This document shows, one piece after another, positions 1 through 11,082 of a stretch of DNA of 64,000 nt; position 1 is the first letter of the stretch, and each line of letters begins with the position of its first letter. Below the pieces are notes generated by a model, which made no database searches, was not told where the DNA came from, and saw only the letters and a list, made by a program, of their open reading frames with translations. Source of the DNA: Icerya purchasi. Its lineage: Eukaryota > Arthropoda > Insecta > Hemiptera > Monophlebidae. The DNA is taken from positions 376,886,188 through 376,950,187 of the forward strand of contig CM077116.1 in the NCBI GenBank assembly GCA_039619475.1, given 5' to 3'. Both the position numbers and the translations under genes were made by a program.

Positions 1-3000
1 TCATGCAGTAACTAGCACTTTTCTGTTTAGTATCCTAATTACCAGGAACTTCTCCGTTAGCATTACCATTGATGAGAGCACTGCAATATTCACAATATCC
101 TTAGTAAATCGGTTGCGCGGTTTTTCAGCTCCTTTTATACATTCATTCTTCTCAAGTTTTGTATGGCCTTGCTGGCAAACCTCAAAGAAAAAAAAAAAAT
201 AACCGATTTCCTAGCATCCCTGATACACTGACCACTTTAAAACTCAGTTCCATCATGCCAGGCATTAGGTAACACTTGTGAGTGGGTGCCGAATTACACC
301 GACTTGTCGGTCACGTTAGCACGGCTTGCACCAATGCCTTTAGGAACTTAAAATAAATGCGCACTTCTCTGATCGAATGAATCAGTTAACGGCAAAAGAA
401 AACCATTTCCTTTTTGAAAAATATAAAATTAACCACTATTCCACAGTTCCTTCCGGTTTATACTGTGCAGGCCGTTTTAGATAGTCTGCCAGTCGGGGTT
501 ACACGACTAAATCTCATAATTACATATTTAAAAGAACATATGCCCGTTTTGTTCTGATTCTTCTTACCACTCGGTTGAATACCTGTTATTGCAATTTTTG
601 CCTTTCTCCCGTTACACCTCCGGTGTTTCTTCACTATTCTCTCAAATGTCTCTAATCGAATACAGGAATTTTACTTGATTTTCGTAGAGCGACCAACTGG
701 CTTTTGGAACAGCTAGACTTTTTGAATAGTGGATCTCTCACGATATTACACCATATCATTGGAGAAACATAAAGGACAGGTCGAATAATGCTTTTGTATA
801 GAAGTTATTTTCTGTTATTAGTTTGCATTTTTTTTTTTTTTTATTGAAATTGTGTCTTGACATGAAATTGCTCGCGTGAGCTTTATCAATAATATAGTGC
901 GCTCAATAAAAGTCAGTTGCAGGCCTAGTACGACACCTAGATATTTAATTTCACTTTTAACCGGAACAGACTCGATCTTCCAACTTTAATTCCGACATAT
1001 CTATTGGCCTTTTTTTAGTGAAAAGTATAGCTTGCGTTTTAGTATCGTTCAATTTGATTTTATATTTAACGAGGTACTTTTTATTCCTACGAAGTTTTCT
1101 CTTAATCTACGTTCAATCACTTTAAAGAAAGAAGCGAGATAAATACATATCTATTTCATCTGCGAAAACAGTGCTAATTCACCCTGTTGAAGTTTAGAGG
1201 AACGTTTAAGCATAAATAAAAAAGGGTCATAACTCCAGCTATTGAGAATTTTGGTAAAGAGAGAGTGTCGCTAATTTTCACCGAAACCACCTTCTCACTG
1301 GATAATTCTTTACGATAATGATGAGAAATTTTAGGAATTGATATTTAATTAATTTGTAAATTTAGCCTATAGACAATATAAAGTTTCGAGTTTAAAACTC
1401 TGAAGCTCTGACACTTCAACTGGCGGGAAAAGTGACTATCGCCATTTTTTCACATCATCTATAATATCACTCGCTAATATATCTGAAAAATTGTTACAAA
1501 TATTCGCTAATTTTTTACTTAATCAAAAGTTAAAAATTCTATGGATATGCCCCGCCTGTAGATATAATTAAAGGAAGGTGTTAACGGTCCGATGTATAGA
1601 CGCATGTTGTAGTAGCGCGATGGGAGGGTGCACGTATAAGAGCAAGGGCTTACAGAAGTAGTACGTTTCGGCAACAATAAAACCTGCACCATCATGTTAA
1701 CGTGGTTATATCGAAGTGTACACGGCTCTGTAGTTATGGTAGACCTTAGGATTTAGAAGGTAAAGTGATCTTTGTACATGATCCGCAGTTGTAGTAGTAA
1801 TCTTGCAGTTTTCGCTCTGTGTACGGATTCGAAATAAAATTTTGCGAGCGAGCGTTTTAGAACTAACGTGATGTTCATTATTCGAATCAGAGGCTATGCT
1901 AAATTTATTATTTCCTCTTCGCAAAAAGTTGTAAATAGAGTGTTCAGATTGCTTCTTACCGGACGATGGATGAAGGACATTTGTGGCAGGATGCTGATTA
2001 CTCAACGTCCATTACGAAAACCGGATTCCTCGTTATAGCTTCAGCTCGTAATTCGCTTTAATTGTACTGTCCGATGGAAGGCTACAATGAGTTACCGGCT
2101 GGCTTTGTTCATTTTATTCATCAGCTACAAATAAATATGGGGTGTTTGCGACCACTACGTTCCAACCATTCCGGAATTATTAATTAGTCTACATGTTCAC
2201 TGTAAACTATGCGTACAAATTCAAAATTGGACCGACTTGCCCACAGCGCCCAGAAGAGTTTTTAACAAATAAAATGGGGTGTCATGTCAAGTGTGATAAA
2301 TGTACCATCAGAGGAGTTTCTACCGTTGCAGCCTCAACGATGATCCAATAATCTCAACCATTCAACGTCAGCGTTTCGGCCTTGCTCGTTTTCGAAGCAA
2401 ATCTAGTTAGCTGTTAGTAAGTTTTCAATTTTTTTCCTTAACTAACTAACATAGGTAAAGCATAAAATAATCATCGAACGAAAATACTCCCGCGAAATCA
2501 ATAATTAATTGGCTGACAAATCAAAGGTTTTCGTTTTGTTCAAGAATCGAAAAATTACACATTCATCTTGCGTGCTATTTCAAAAAAAAAAAAGTTGCGG
2601 AAAGAATTGATCGACCCCGGCAATGATCTCCCTCTGTACGAGATTTTTCTAAAAAACCCAACACGAATTTAGAGCTTTACGTGGAAAAATCAACTATAGC
2701 TTAACATGAAGCGATCCCGAATCATGTTTTAAGATGGAACGAAATGAAAATTTCAGAAAAAAATTCACCGTTTTAAATCAAACTTATCAGAGAGGCCGTA
2801 GGAATTCAAATAAATGATGTAGTTTTTACAGAAGACGAGGCTCGCAATTGAATTAATTTTAAGGGCCTGTTATTAGTTTATTAAAAAGAATTATAAGTGA
2901 GGACACTAGGGAAAAAGACAACCATTTCTAATATAGAGTTAGCGGAAGTCGCGCATGTAATGAACGAAATGGAAAGGATCATTTTAGATCTGCACAGACG

Positions 3001-3161
3001 AACAAAAATTTAACTTAAAAAGACGACTGAACAACCGAGTTAATGTTCATTTTACAAAACGTTAAGTGTGTCGTTTAATAATGGCGCGATTCTTATCAAA
3101 ACATTTTAATTATAATCTTTTTTCATAAAATTAATTAGTTGCTTTTACATTTTAATATCCG

Positions 3162-3162
<1 letters not shown>
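1..3162. other. intergenic, no gene recognised
   Basis: This AT-rich stretch shows short stop-interrupted frames only. The longest, 99 codons on the minus strand near 1706-2005, has no recognisable domain, no splice context and no compositional difference from its surroundings. Several A/T homopolymers are present, for example near 187-200 and 829-842. I see no transposon termini, tRNA boxes or conserved motifs. It could be intron or intergenic DNA. Confidence 0.5.

Positions 3163-3201
<39 letters not shown>
3163..3201. repeat. (TA)n microsatellite
   Basis: About 19 uninterrupted TA units, flanked by ordinary AT-rich DNA. Confidence 0.95.
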
Positions 3202-3204
<3 letters not shown>

Positions 3205-4457
3205 AATGTAGGTAATTTACTTTATGATTACATATATTGGGTTAAAAAAATTACGGGATTGAAGGGATTTTTTTTATCGTAATTACTTCGAACAAGTTCT
3301 ATTTATCGAACACTATATTCCACACTATGTATTAATTAGACTTTATTAGATTAATATCCAAAATCGAAGGATACACAACAAATCCGAATTACTTTACAAG
3401 GATCAGCAGGTGTATAGTGTGCGAAAAACAATCAGAGTTCATATAATAGAGAGAAATACGGCTCTTGAAAGGTAATCGTAATTTATGCGTTTTATAGTAT
3501 GAATAAAGTATAAGGAGGAATTATAATTTACCATCGATTATTAGTGCCGAGTTTCACATCTTTGCGTGAGTTTGTTTCGTTCCGTTTTTTTTTTTCTTTT
3601 TTTTAACTAAATAAATATGTTAATTAAACTAAAGGTAAGAGTCCACATTATTGCGTGAAATTATTTGTTTTAAAATTTTTATAAAAATGTATTATTCGCA
3701 ATGTTTTATAATTATTGTAATTGTAAATTGATGATAATAGACCTTTTAGAGAATAACGTTTTTTTTTCTTGTAATGAATATTTCGGTTTTAATTATACTA
3801 CATGAATAAAATTATTGGCACTTTTTTATTGCTCTTTTTATTAAGTTTGCAATCGTTCTATTTGAAAATTGTTCTGAGAATAAATTTAAATGTTTGTTAC
3901 AAATCGTTTTTAATGATGATAAGCACTAATACTGATGAAGAACCAGAAACGGTGGAACTCCCAAATGTGGATTACATAATATGCCGAATCTGTGTAGTGT
4001 AAAAAACCGAAAAAAAGTGACGATAACTTACGAATGTAATTTATGGAATATTAAAGTAAAAATAATATATTTTTTTTTTGTCTGTTCTAAAGAATCTCAA
4101 CTATACCATCTTACGAAGGTGCCTTTTTAACTCCAATAATTCCGAACAAAATAAAAATCGATATCAACATGTTCAAAATTTGTCTAAATATTTTTAAATT
4201 TAGCGAACACTGTTATGGCAAAACTTCGTACCTAATTCCCCTTTTAATAATACCTTTTACAGGTAATAATACTTCACATGAAGGCAGGCACGGTAATTGT
4301 TGTTGCTAAAAACTGGGTTTCACAATACTTTTATTATAATCTTAATAGTAGGTTCACGATCAATGACATTATAGCTGTTCGATCAGAATCAACGAAAGCG
4401 CCCATTTCGGTTTCATATTTCTTAAAATGTTTCATCTATAAATATCTTCTGAGATGA
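3202..4457. other. intergenic, nothing recognised
   Basis: AT-rich sequence. A 66-codon plus-strand frame at 3802-4002 begins with a hydrophobic stretch that could mimic a signal peptide. It is short, lies in very AT-rich DNA and has no recognised homology, so it is not called as a gene. Confidence 0.45.
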
Positions 4458-4487
4458 AAATATATATATATATATATATATATATAA
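4458..4487. repeat. (TA)n microsatellite
   Basis: About 13 TA units directly left of a SINE-like interspersed repeat. Confidence 0.95.
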
Positions 4488-4657
4488 GTCGTTCCCAAGT
4501 TTACCCAGCATGAAATAATTGGGTACCAGAGAAATCTGGGAAAGTAAAGGCGGCCGAGAGAAAAGAACTGGCCCTCCTACTCTCATTAGTGCCGTTGAGC
4601 TTAGTACATTGTGAACCTTAACTTCACAATCCCGACGCCCTGTCAAGAGTATGGAAC
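4488..4657 (-). mobile_element. SINE-like or LINE-tail interspersed repeat
   Basis: This segment is richer in G+C than its flanks and lies between a (TA)n tract and an (ACTTT)n plus (TA)n tract. The arrangement is typical of a retroposon body followed by a simple-sequence tail. Read on the minus strand it has a conserved-looking block with GGGCGTCGGG, a run about ACGGCACTAATGAGAGTAGG, and a GGTACC-containing block. I recognise the style of such 3' modules from invertebrate SINEs and LINE tails, but I cannot name the family. The tail position suggests minus-strand orientation. It could instead be a fragment of a DNA element. Confidence 0.4.
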
Positions 4658-4690
4658 TTACTTTACTTTAATTTACTTTACTTTACTTTA

Positions 4691-4740
<50 letters not shown>
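4658..4740. repeat. (ACTTT)n followed by (TA)n
   Basis: Seven imperfect ACTTT pentamers run into about 24 TA units. The pentamer tract may be the simple tail of the adjacent SINE-like repeat. Confidence 0.9.
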
Positions 4741-4741
<1 letters not shown>

Positions 4742-5505
4742 CGCCTTAAAACACGTTTAAAGTTTGCACCAACAACATAGCTGTATTAAAATTTATACTG
4801 AATAAAATATCAGGTACAATTACTGAATTAACATATAGCATACCAGCAGTAAAATATGACATCGTATTTGTTAAAATTCTCTGAAGGTTTCAATTTATCA
4901 TTTTGTTCCATTGATTTTTTGAAAGTAGTTAAACGAATAACATTTTACCGACTGATTCGGTATGGCTTGTTTAATTTAACTCCATTACATTTTTTTCTTT
5001 ATTACAGATGATCAATGAACAATGAACATTTGTAACGTATAATTTAAGAATATTTTAAGTTTAAAAATAGGTCAATAATTACTTAAGTGTTTGGTTTTAC
5101 TTTTTTAGTTACAAGGAAAGCATTACTATCAACAACATTTATCAATTAATTTTTTTCTATAATTAAAAATTGGTTTATTCTTTCGCAACTTTCCCGGTTA
5201 TTTAATATACTAATACTTTATTTATATTTACCATTCGTCCACTTCCCTTTATTTTCAAAGTAATTATATTTGTAATTAAAGGCGAATCGTATCGCTCGAC
5301 ACGGTAAGTTCTACAACCTTTTTTACCGACTTAAAAAGAAGGAGATTATGCGTTAGTCGCGTGTTTATTTTATTTTTTTATATTAGTTCGCGCATAACTT
5401 GTACCCATATAAACCGATTTTAATGATTCTTTGTTCATAGGGAAGTGCATTACTCAGTGGTGGTACGATATGTAAATACCGATGAATATCGATAAACCCA
5501 AATGC
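4741..5505. other. intergenic, nothing recognised
   Basis: AT-rich DNA without recognised coding or mobile signal, up to the target duplication of the hAT element that starts at 5514. Confidence 0.5.
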
Positions 5506-5513
5506 TTAGTAGT
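5506..5513. repeat. target site duplication TTAGTAGT (left)
   Basis: Perfect 8-bp direct repeat with 7272-7279, flanking hAT copy A. Confidence 0.9.
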
Positions 5514-5792
5514 CAGGGACAGATTAAGGAATGAGGGACCCCCTTCAAAGAAAAAATGGTGAAAAAATTGATTATCATATATACGCAAAGAAATAAGCAA
5601 AAAAAAAAAAAAAAAAACTACTACGTACGCATGAATGACTAATAAAATTACAATTATACTCTTCTTAAAAATCAACTTTCTTACCCTAACAAACAATGCT
5701 ACATAAACTGAACGTCAAATAAGGAATTTTATATATACACATATATATGTTAATATTTGTAATTTTTAATCAATAACTTTATGTTTTTATTT

Positions 5793-6380
5793 CTGCCGTT
5801 TTGGCCTCGCAAGGGGGTGTGCCCCTTGACACCTCTTGCTTGCATTTCTGTCTCTTGTCTTCTATACTTTATATAAAATGATCAAAATTTACAACGGAAA
5901 TCTTACTGGCATCAACACAAAAAAATAACATAATCACTAAATTCTATCTTAACACTTAACTTTCATCATATAAAATTATGACATTTTTTAAATAACAATC
6001 ACAAAAATCCTATAAAAATAACAAAATTTACATAAAATTGGGACATTTTTTTTTAATGGGGGGTAGCCTAAGAATTACGCTGTAATTAATATATATTAAT
6101 TACAGCGTAATTCTTAGGCTACCCTCCATTAGAAAAAATGTCCCAATTTTATGTAACGCAAAATGTTCCAAAAAATATCCCAAAAAATTGTCCCAATTTT
6201 ATGTAACGTTTGTTATATTTTATAGGATTTCTGTGATTATGTTATTATATTCATATGGACCGATTTAGAATTACGTTGTAAATTTTGATCATTTTATACA
6301 AAGAATGGAAGAGAAAGAGATAGAAATGTAAGCAAGAGAGGTCAAGGGGCACAGCCCCATGCAAGGCCAAAATGGCCGAG

Positions 6381-6381
<1 letters not shown>
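5793..6381. mobile_element. palindromic dimer of a TA-associated short repeat
   Basis: Two copies of the same ~290-bp repeat are joined head to head. The centre is at 6092/6093, where about 35 bp on each side form a near-perfect palindrome around an AATATATATT core. The outer ends of both arms carry a GGCC-AAAA-TGGCC-like end and a CCCC(T)...GGGG hairpin (near 5810-5840 and 6340-6370). The arms are similar but not identical. The left arm carries the internal variant with TTTTGTGTTGATGCC, also seen at 9640-9665 and 23380-23410. The right arm carries the variant also seen at 15050-15100. The dimer therefore appears to have joined two different subfamily members, or the arms diverged later. No coding capacity is visible. 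Confidence 0.75.

Positions 6382-6425
<44 letters not shown>
6382..6425. repeat. (TA)n microsatellite
   Basis: About 21 TA units directly abutting the right arm of the palindromic dimer. Confidence 0.95.
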
Positions 6426-6428
<3 letters not shown>

Positions 6429-7271
6429 TAAATATTGTAGGTAGTAAAAAATAATCTTTTTTTTAAATTCAAATAAAAACTGTATTTATAATACATTATC
6501 TACGGCTACGGCGCCGTTATCGCCGCTACAGCGGTTTTCAAGCTAATTTTGATACAGTCATGCGATGTTTTTGATCATGTTCTTTCTTTATAAAAAATTA
6601 AACATGCATGTTTAAAATTCCATAATTGTTTATGTGATCAGAAAAAAGCGAATAGAACAAATATATTTATAAAATCAGCAATCGATTAAAACTCCCTTTT
6701 ATTTTAAGTGATTTTTATACAGTTCAAAATAACACGTATTAACGCTTCCAATAAAAGTAAAAAATAAAATATCGTTAAAATTAAAAATATTTCAGATCAT
6801 AAAACATTTTTAAATAGAAAAGTTGACAACGATTGCATGGGTATCAATATTTGAATAGAGAATTGTGTTATTAATCGATTTGTCGAATATTTATTTATTA
6901 TTCAATACGTAGGTTAAAGGACTTATTCGCTTTTTTTTAACACAATAAATTAAATTTATCGTAGAAAATTTCTGTAAATACTCATTTTATATAGCATTTA
7001 GTTTTTTGGGTGAAGAAGGGAAAATTTTAAAAAGGAAAAGTGTATAATTTTATTAATGAACTCATATATATTCTTTTTTTATACATAATAAATTAACTCA
7101 ATTTTTTTAGGATAAAAAACGCAAATTTAAAAATTTACAGTATTAAGCACTTTGGGGAAAAAATTTTAATTTTGCACGCGGAAAATTAAATATTTTTCTG
7201 TTCAAGAGCGTAGGGCCCTCCTGGAAGCTGGGGCCCGTGGCTATGCCCCCCTCCCCCTAAATCCGGCCCTG

Positions 7272-7279
7272 TTAGTAGT
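7272..7279. repeat. target site duplication TTAGTAGT (right)
   Basis: Right partner of 5506-5513, directly after the terminal CTG of hAT copy A. Confidence 0.9.
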
Positions 7280-8780
7280 TAACAAGAAACGTGAGAAAAA
7301 GTACGCTCTTTCGATAAGTTTTTAGTTAACAACAAACGCGATTGACTCTTAAAATATTATAATTTGGACAAAAGGTAATTTTTAGACAAAAAATTCAAGT
7401 ATTATCAACGTTAATTTCTACAGATACATGTATAGTTGAGTAAAGAAAATCGAAACCGCTATAATTTTTCATCAGTGCTAGAAATATTACATTTTTTACG
7501 TTACTACATATAAGGATGATTATTTATTAGAAATGTTATTGATGGTCCCCCATATCAATATATCGGGTAAAGCCGTTAAAGAAATGACTTTTTATTGAAT
7601 TTATATTTCAACGAAGTTGTGCACACAGATCGTAAACGATTTTTTCAAATAATATGTACCGTTCCGATAATCAATTATCTCGAGCACCGAAAATCTCGAA
7701 AACAGGTATATTTTTTAGACTTTGCGCGTAATTAATTGATTTTAGTAGCTGCACTAGTGTCTTTTTCGCGGTTAATGGCTGATTTCTATTACCAACGCTT
7801 ATTTGTTGAAAAGTGTACTTCCTCTACACATGTTAAAAATATAAAAATGGAAGAAACACTTCTTAAGACTAGCGAATAAAATTTTTCTGTTAAATCCAAA
7901 ATCCAAATCGATTCTGATTTTTTCAAAAGTCTTTTTAATTGAATTTCAGTTGCTTTTCAAAATCTGTAAAACTAATTTATCTTTCATTTTAAATAAATGC
8001 AAAAAGTTTATTACAAGGCGCATTGATGCAGTTCTATTTGAACACATTTTATTTTGGCACAGTTCAATTTCTACACAGAAAAGTATCAAAAAATAAGGAT
8101 GCTGTTTCAGCGTAGACTAGAGCTGCAAACATTCAGATAAGATCAGTGTGAAAACGTTGCCCTGTTTTTATTCTGCTAACCTGAGTAAGATAATGTTACT
8201 TGTTCCCTCATTTCTTTTACCGATTTACTTTTGGTTTTTATATTCGTAATTTCTGGAAAAAGTAGTAAAACGGATATCAACATAATATGTCTTGGTTTGG
8301 CTTATACATTGTTCTAGGTGATGAAATCTCTCTCACAAAATGAAAATACATGTTTTTCGCCGTTAGCGACGGATAATTTTTACTTGTTTTTAGCCTTCCC
8401 TAGAACATTTTAAATTAAAATTAAAAAATTAATAGATTTCTTAAAACTTCCAACCTCGTACCTTCATTACAGAACGAGTATGATTTTGACTAATCGCATG
8501 TGTGGACGCACACAGGATACCTGATGTTTTCTAGCATCCTATAGAATGGGCTGAAGAATTTTTTTTAAATTTTTGTCTTGCAATTTTATAATATACTAAC
8601 TGAAACGCTCGGCTTTGTTCCGATAAGAAATATCTAAAAACTACATACGATAATATTGATAATAATAATTATAAAAAAAATAATAGCCATTATTTTACTC
8701 ATTCAAACAGTAAAAAAAAAATAACAACTGAAAAAATTAACCTTTTGTTGTCCAAGAATTATGTTTCAGATTGATTATGT
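7280..8780. other. intergenic, nothing recognised
   Basis: AT-rich DNA with no frame above 60 codons and no terminal repeats that I can pair. Confidence 0.5.
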
Positions 8781-8784
8781 AGAC

Positions 8785-8940
8785 ATGTATCGAATTTTTT
8801 TTAGGAAACTCTAATTATTTTGGAAATGGAACATGGTCTGAAACTAACTGCAGTAGAGTAGCTTTCAAAGGCGAACGAATTTTTAAAATCGGTCCAGTAG
8901 TTTTTGAGAGAATGTCGGAAAAATAGACAATTTCTCTTTA
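8785..8940. mobile_element. transposon terminal-like sequence
   Basis: This short stretch contains AATCGGTCCAGTAGTTTTTG followed by a GAGAGAATG-type tail. That wording is very common at the ends of interspersed repeats in insect genomes. It ends at a (TA)n tract that is itself the target of the adjacent Helitron-like element. The class cannot be fixed from this piece alone. Confidence 0.4.
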
Positions 8941-8964
8941 CGTAAATATATATATATATATATA

Positions 8965-9197
8965 TCTGCACTAATATATAAATAGCCATAGGTAATGTTT
9001 GTAAGTTTGAATGTAGGAGGTAATCTCTGAAACTACTCATCCGATTTCAAAATTTATGTGATTTTTGAATAAAATTACTTAATTAGTTTTTGCTGATACT
9101 CTTACAATCACGAACTGAATTTCACGTGAGCGTAATTTAAAAAATAAAGTGATATTTTAGAACCGTATTTCACGCGGGAAACGCCGCGGGCACAGCT

Positions 9198-9199
<2 letters not shown>
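8965..9199 (+). mobile_element. short non-autonomous Helitron-like element
   Basis: The 5' end reads TCTGCACTAATATATAAATA, matching the TC-start ends of insect Helitrons. The 3' end is CTGG (CTRR type), preceded by a hairpin at 9173-9188 with perfect 5-bp arms CGCGG and CCGCG and a 6-nt loop, 11 nt before the terminus. The element lies between A (8964) and T (9200), the Helitron insertion preference, and makes no target duplication. At 235 bp it has no Rep/helicase gene and is non-autonomous. The resemblance to other insect Helitron ends is from memory; a profile search would settle it. Confidence 0.7.
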
Positions 9200-9248
<49 letters not shown>

Positions 9249-9290
9249 GTATATGTATATATATGTATGTATATGTATATGTATATATAT
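9200..9290. repeat. (TA)n / (TATG)n microsatellite
   Basis: A pure TA tract passes into TATG/TATATG units. It directly follows the Helitron-like 3' end and precedes a copy of the TA-associated short repeat. Confidence 0.95.
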
Positions 9291-9410
9291 TAACTACAAC
9301 ATAATTCTTAGGCCGACCCCCATTAGAAAAAATGTCCCAAAAAAATTTCCCAAAAATTTCCAAAAAATTTCCAAAAAATATTCCAATTTTATGTAACGTT
9401 TGTTATATTT
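9288..9410 (+). mobile_element. TA-associated short repeat, truncated copy
   Basis: It starts with the family signature (TTAACTACAACATAATTC, then a CCCCCATTAG block) and carries a locally expanded TTTCCCAAAAA motif. It then leaves the family consensus at about 9410, before the shared 3' part. A second, longer copy begins about 110 bp downstream in the same orientation, so the two form a loose tandem. Confidence 0.7.
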
Positions 9411-9516
9411 TAACGCTTCAAACTTTTCTCCATCTGTTGTTTTCGAACCAAAAGGTGTGTATCACGTATAAATGTAGCAAATTCTCCGCTATTGCACAAT
9501 TATATATATATATATA

Positions 9517-9787
9517 TTAACTACAACGTAATTCTTAGGCTGGGCCCCATTAAATTTTGTAACCAAAAAAATGTCTCAATTTTATGTAATGAAAAATTGT
9601 CCCAAAAAATGTCCTAGTTTTATGTATTTGATTTAAAGCGTTATTATTTTTTGTGTGTGTCGATGCCGGTAAGAATAACGTTGTACATTTTGATCATTTT
9701 ATACAAAGTATAGAAGAGAAAGAGACAGAAATGTATGCAAGAGGGGTCAAGCGGCAGAGCCCCTGGCGAGACCAAAGTGACCGACTT
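9517..9787 (+). mobile_element. TA-associated short repeat, near full-length copy
   Basis: It begins TTAACTACAACGTAATTC, contains the ATGTCCCAAAAAATG / TTTTATGTAA blocks and the internal TTGATCATTTTATACAAAG block, and ends with the AGCCCC...GAGACC terminal region. (TA)n tracts flank both ends (9501-9516 and 9788-9803). It is non-coding. The family is not recognised by name. Confidence 0.75.
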
Positions 9788-9803
9788 TATATATATATAT
9801 ATA

Positions 9804-10990
9804 ATGCATACTGATTATAGTGTAGAAATTAAACTGTGCCGAAATACGATTGTGCCCAAATAGGACGACACGGGCGCACTGATTTTCTTTTAGTCCGTCA
9901 TAGTAGGAAATTATTGGCAAGATTGTCTGATTTTTCCCCAAAATTTTTATTGATATACATATACGGTCGGAGGAATATTGAAAATCGCCAATTTATTTTT
10001 TAAACAAAATTAATTATTGATTTCGCAGGTGTTCTATTTTACGTTCTAAATGTGTTATTAATTAAAGGGAGAAAAAACTGAAAACTTGCTAACGGTAAAC
10101 TAAATTTATTTCGAAAAAGGACGAGACCGAAACGAGGCGGTCTTTATTAGTTGCGAAAACGTCGGAAAATTAACTAATCGGATTTCAAAGTCGATAACAC
10201 GTTTTCGATCTTCCGGCCATCTCCTGGCTAATTTTGTATTTGAAAAGTATGATCAGAACATGTTCCAGGAAATGTGTGCATTATAGACATACTTGAGTTT
10301 TTTTTTTTATTTCTAGGTAATCGTTCAATTCTCTACTCCGATCGCAACGGTTAATTTATTGAAGTTTTGAAAAGAAAAACGAATGTTTATTCCTAATTAG
10401 GGTTTTTCCGATATTACTGTTAATAACTGGTAATTAAAAGTAGATGCTGAACTACATTTGTATCCGAATGTAAACACTGCAGTTCATAGAAATGATCCAA
10501 CTTTTTTTTTGATCGTCTTCTATCTAATTTGAAACCCCTTCCTGTTCGTATGGCAAAAATTTTATAAATTCTATCGTAATTAAGTTTTAACCCGACACGC
10601 ATAAGCTTTTCAGTTTATTATTTTCTTTTTCTGTGAAAACATTTTCCTTTTATTGTTTCGGCACCACGCAATAAAAATAGCTTCATTATGCATATCATAT
10701 TTTACATTCAGCTGACGGTTGCGAAACTCGAGAAAAAAGGGGAAAAAAATCACAACTAAAAATCGGTCGATTTTTAATAATCCCAAGCTTTTATATATTG
10801 AAAACTTTATTCCTCTGAATTCTCCGTGACCTTTTTAGTTTAAATTAAACCAGACTGTCCGAACGAACCGTGAACTTAACATACTTTATACTTTTTAAGC
10901 CGTAGATTCCATTAATTTTGCCCTTTCGAATTAATAATTTCCGGTGCCTCATTCGAATCTAACTAATTTAATTGGTTAACTATGATCCCG
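9804..10990. other. intergenic, nothing recognised
   Basis: AT-rich sequence. The short frames on both strands (60-64 codons) have no recognisable features. Confidence 0.5.
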
Positions 10991-10993
10991 CAA

Positions 10994-11076
10994 AAATAAC
11001 ATAAAAAAAAATAACATAAAAAACCAAATAACATAAAAAAATAACATAAAAAAAATAACATAAAAAAAACCAAATA
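10994..11076. repeat. ATAACATAAAAA minisatellite
   Basis: Six imperfect units of about 13 bp with the core ATAACATAAAAA, some extended by ACCAA. The variation in A-tract length looks like slippage. Confidence 0.85.
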
Positions 11077-11082
11077 AAAGGG

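Larger units (their letters stand above)
5514..7271. mobile_element. non-autonomous hAT transposon, copy A
   Basis: The left end reads CAGGGACAGATTAAGG. The right end, reverse-complemented, reads CAGGGCCGGATTTAGG, so the termini are imperfect inverted repeats beginning with CAGGG. The 8 bp on both sides are identical: TTAGTAGT at 5506-5513 and 7272-7279. An 8-bp target duplication plus CAGGG-type ends is diagnostic of the hAT superfamily. The interior has no transposase frame, so the copy depends on an enzyme supplied elsewhere. It carries a later nested palindromic insertion (5793-6381) and is otherwise about 75-85% similar by eye to the copy at 14663-16159. Strand is undetermined because no coding region remains. 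Confidence 0.9.

Noticed and set aside
9157..9363. Minus-strand frame with Tyr-Ile/His-Ile repeats
   Set aside because: Reads through the (TA)n/(TATG)n tract and ends of two mobile elements.
10994..11076. Possible CRISPR-like array
   Set aside because: Units are contiguous, A-rich and without spacers; a simple minisatellite in a eukaryotic genome.
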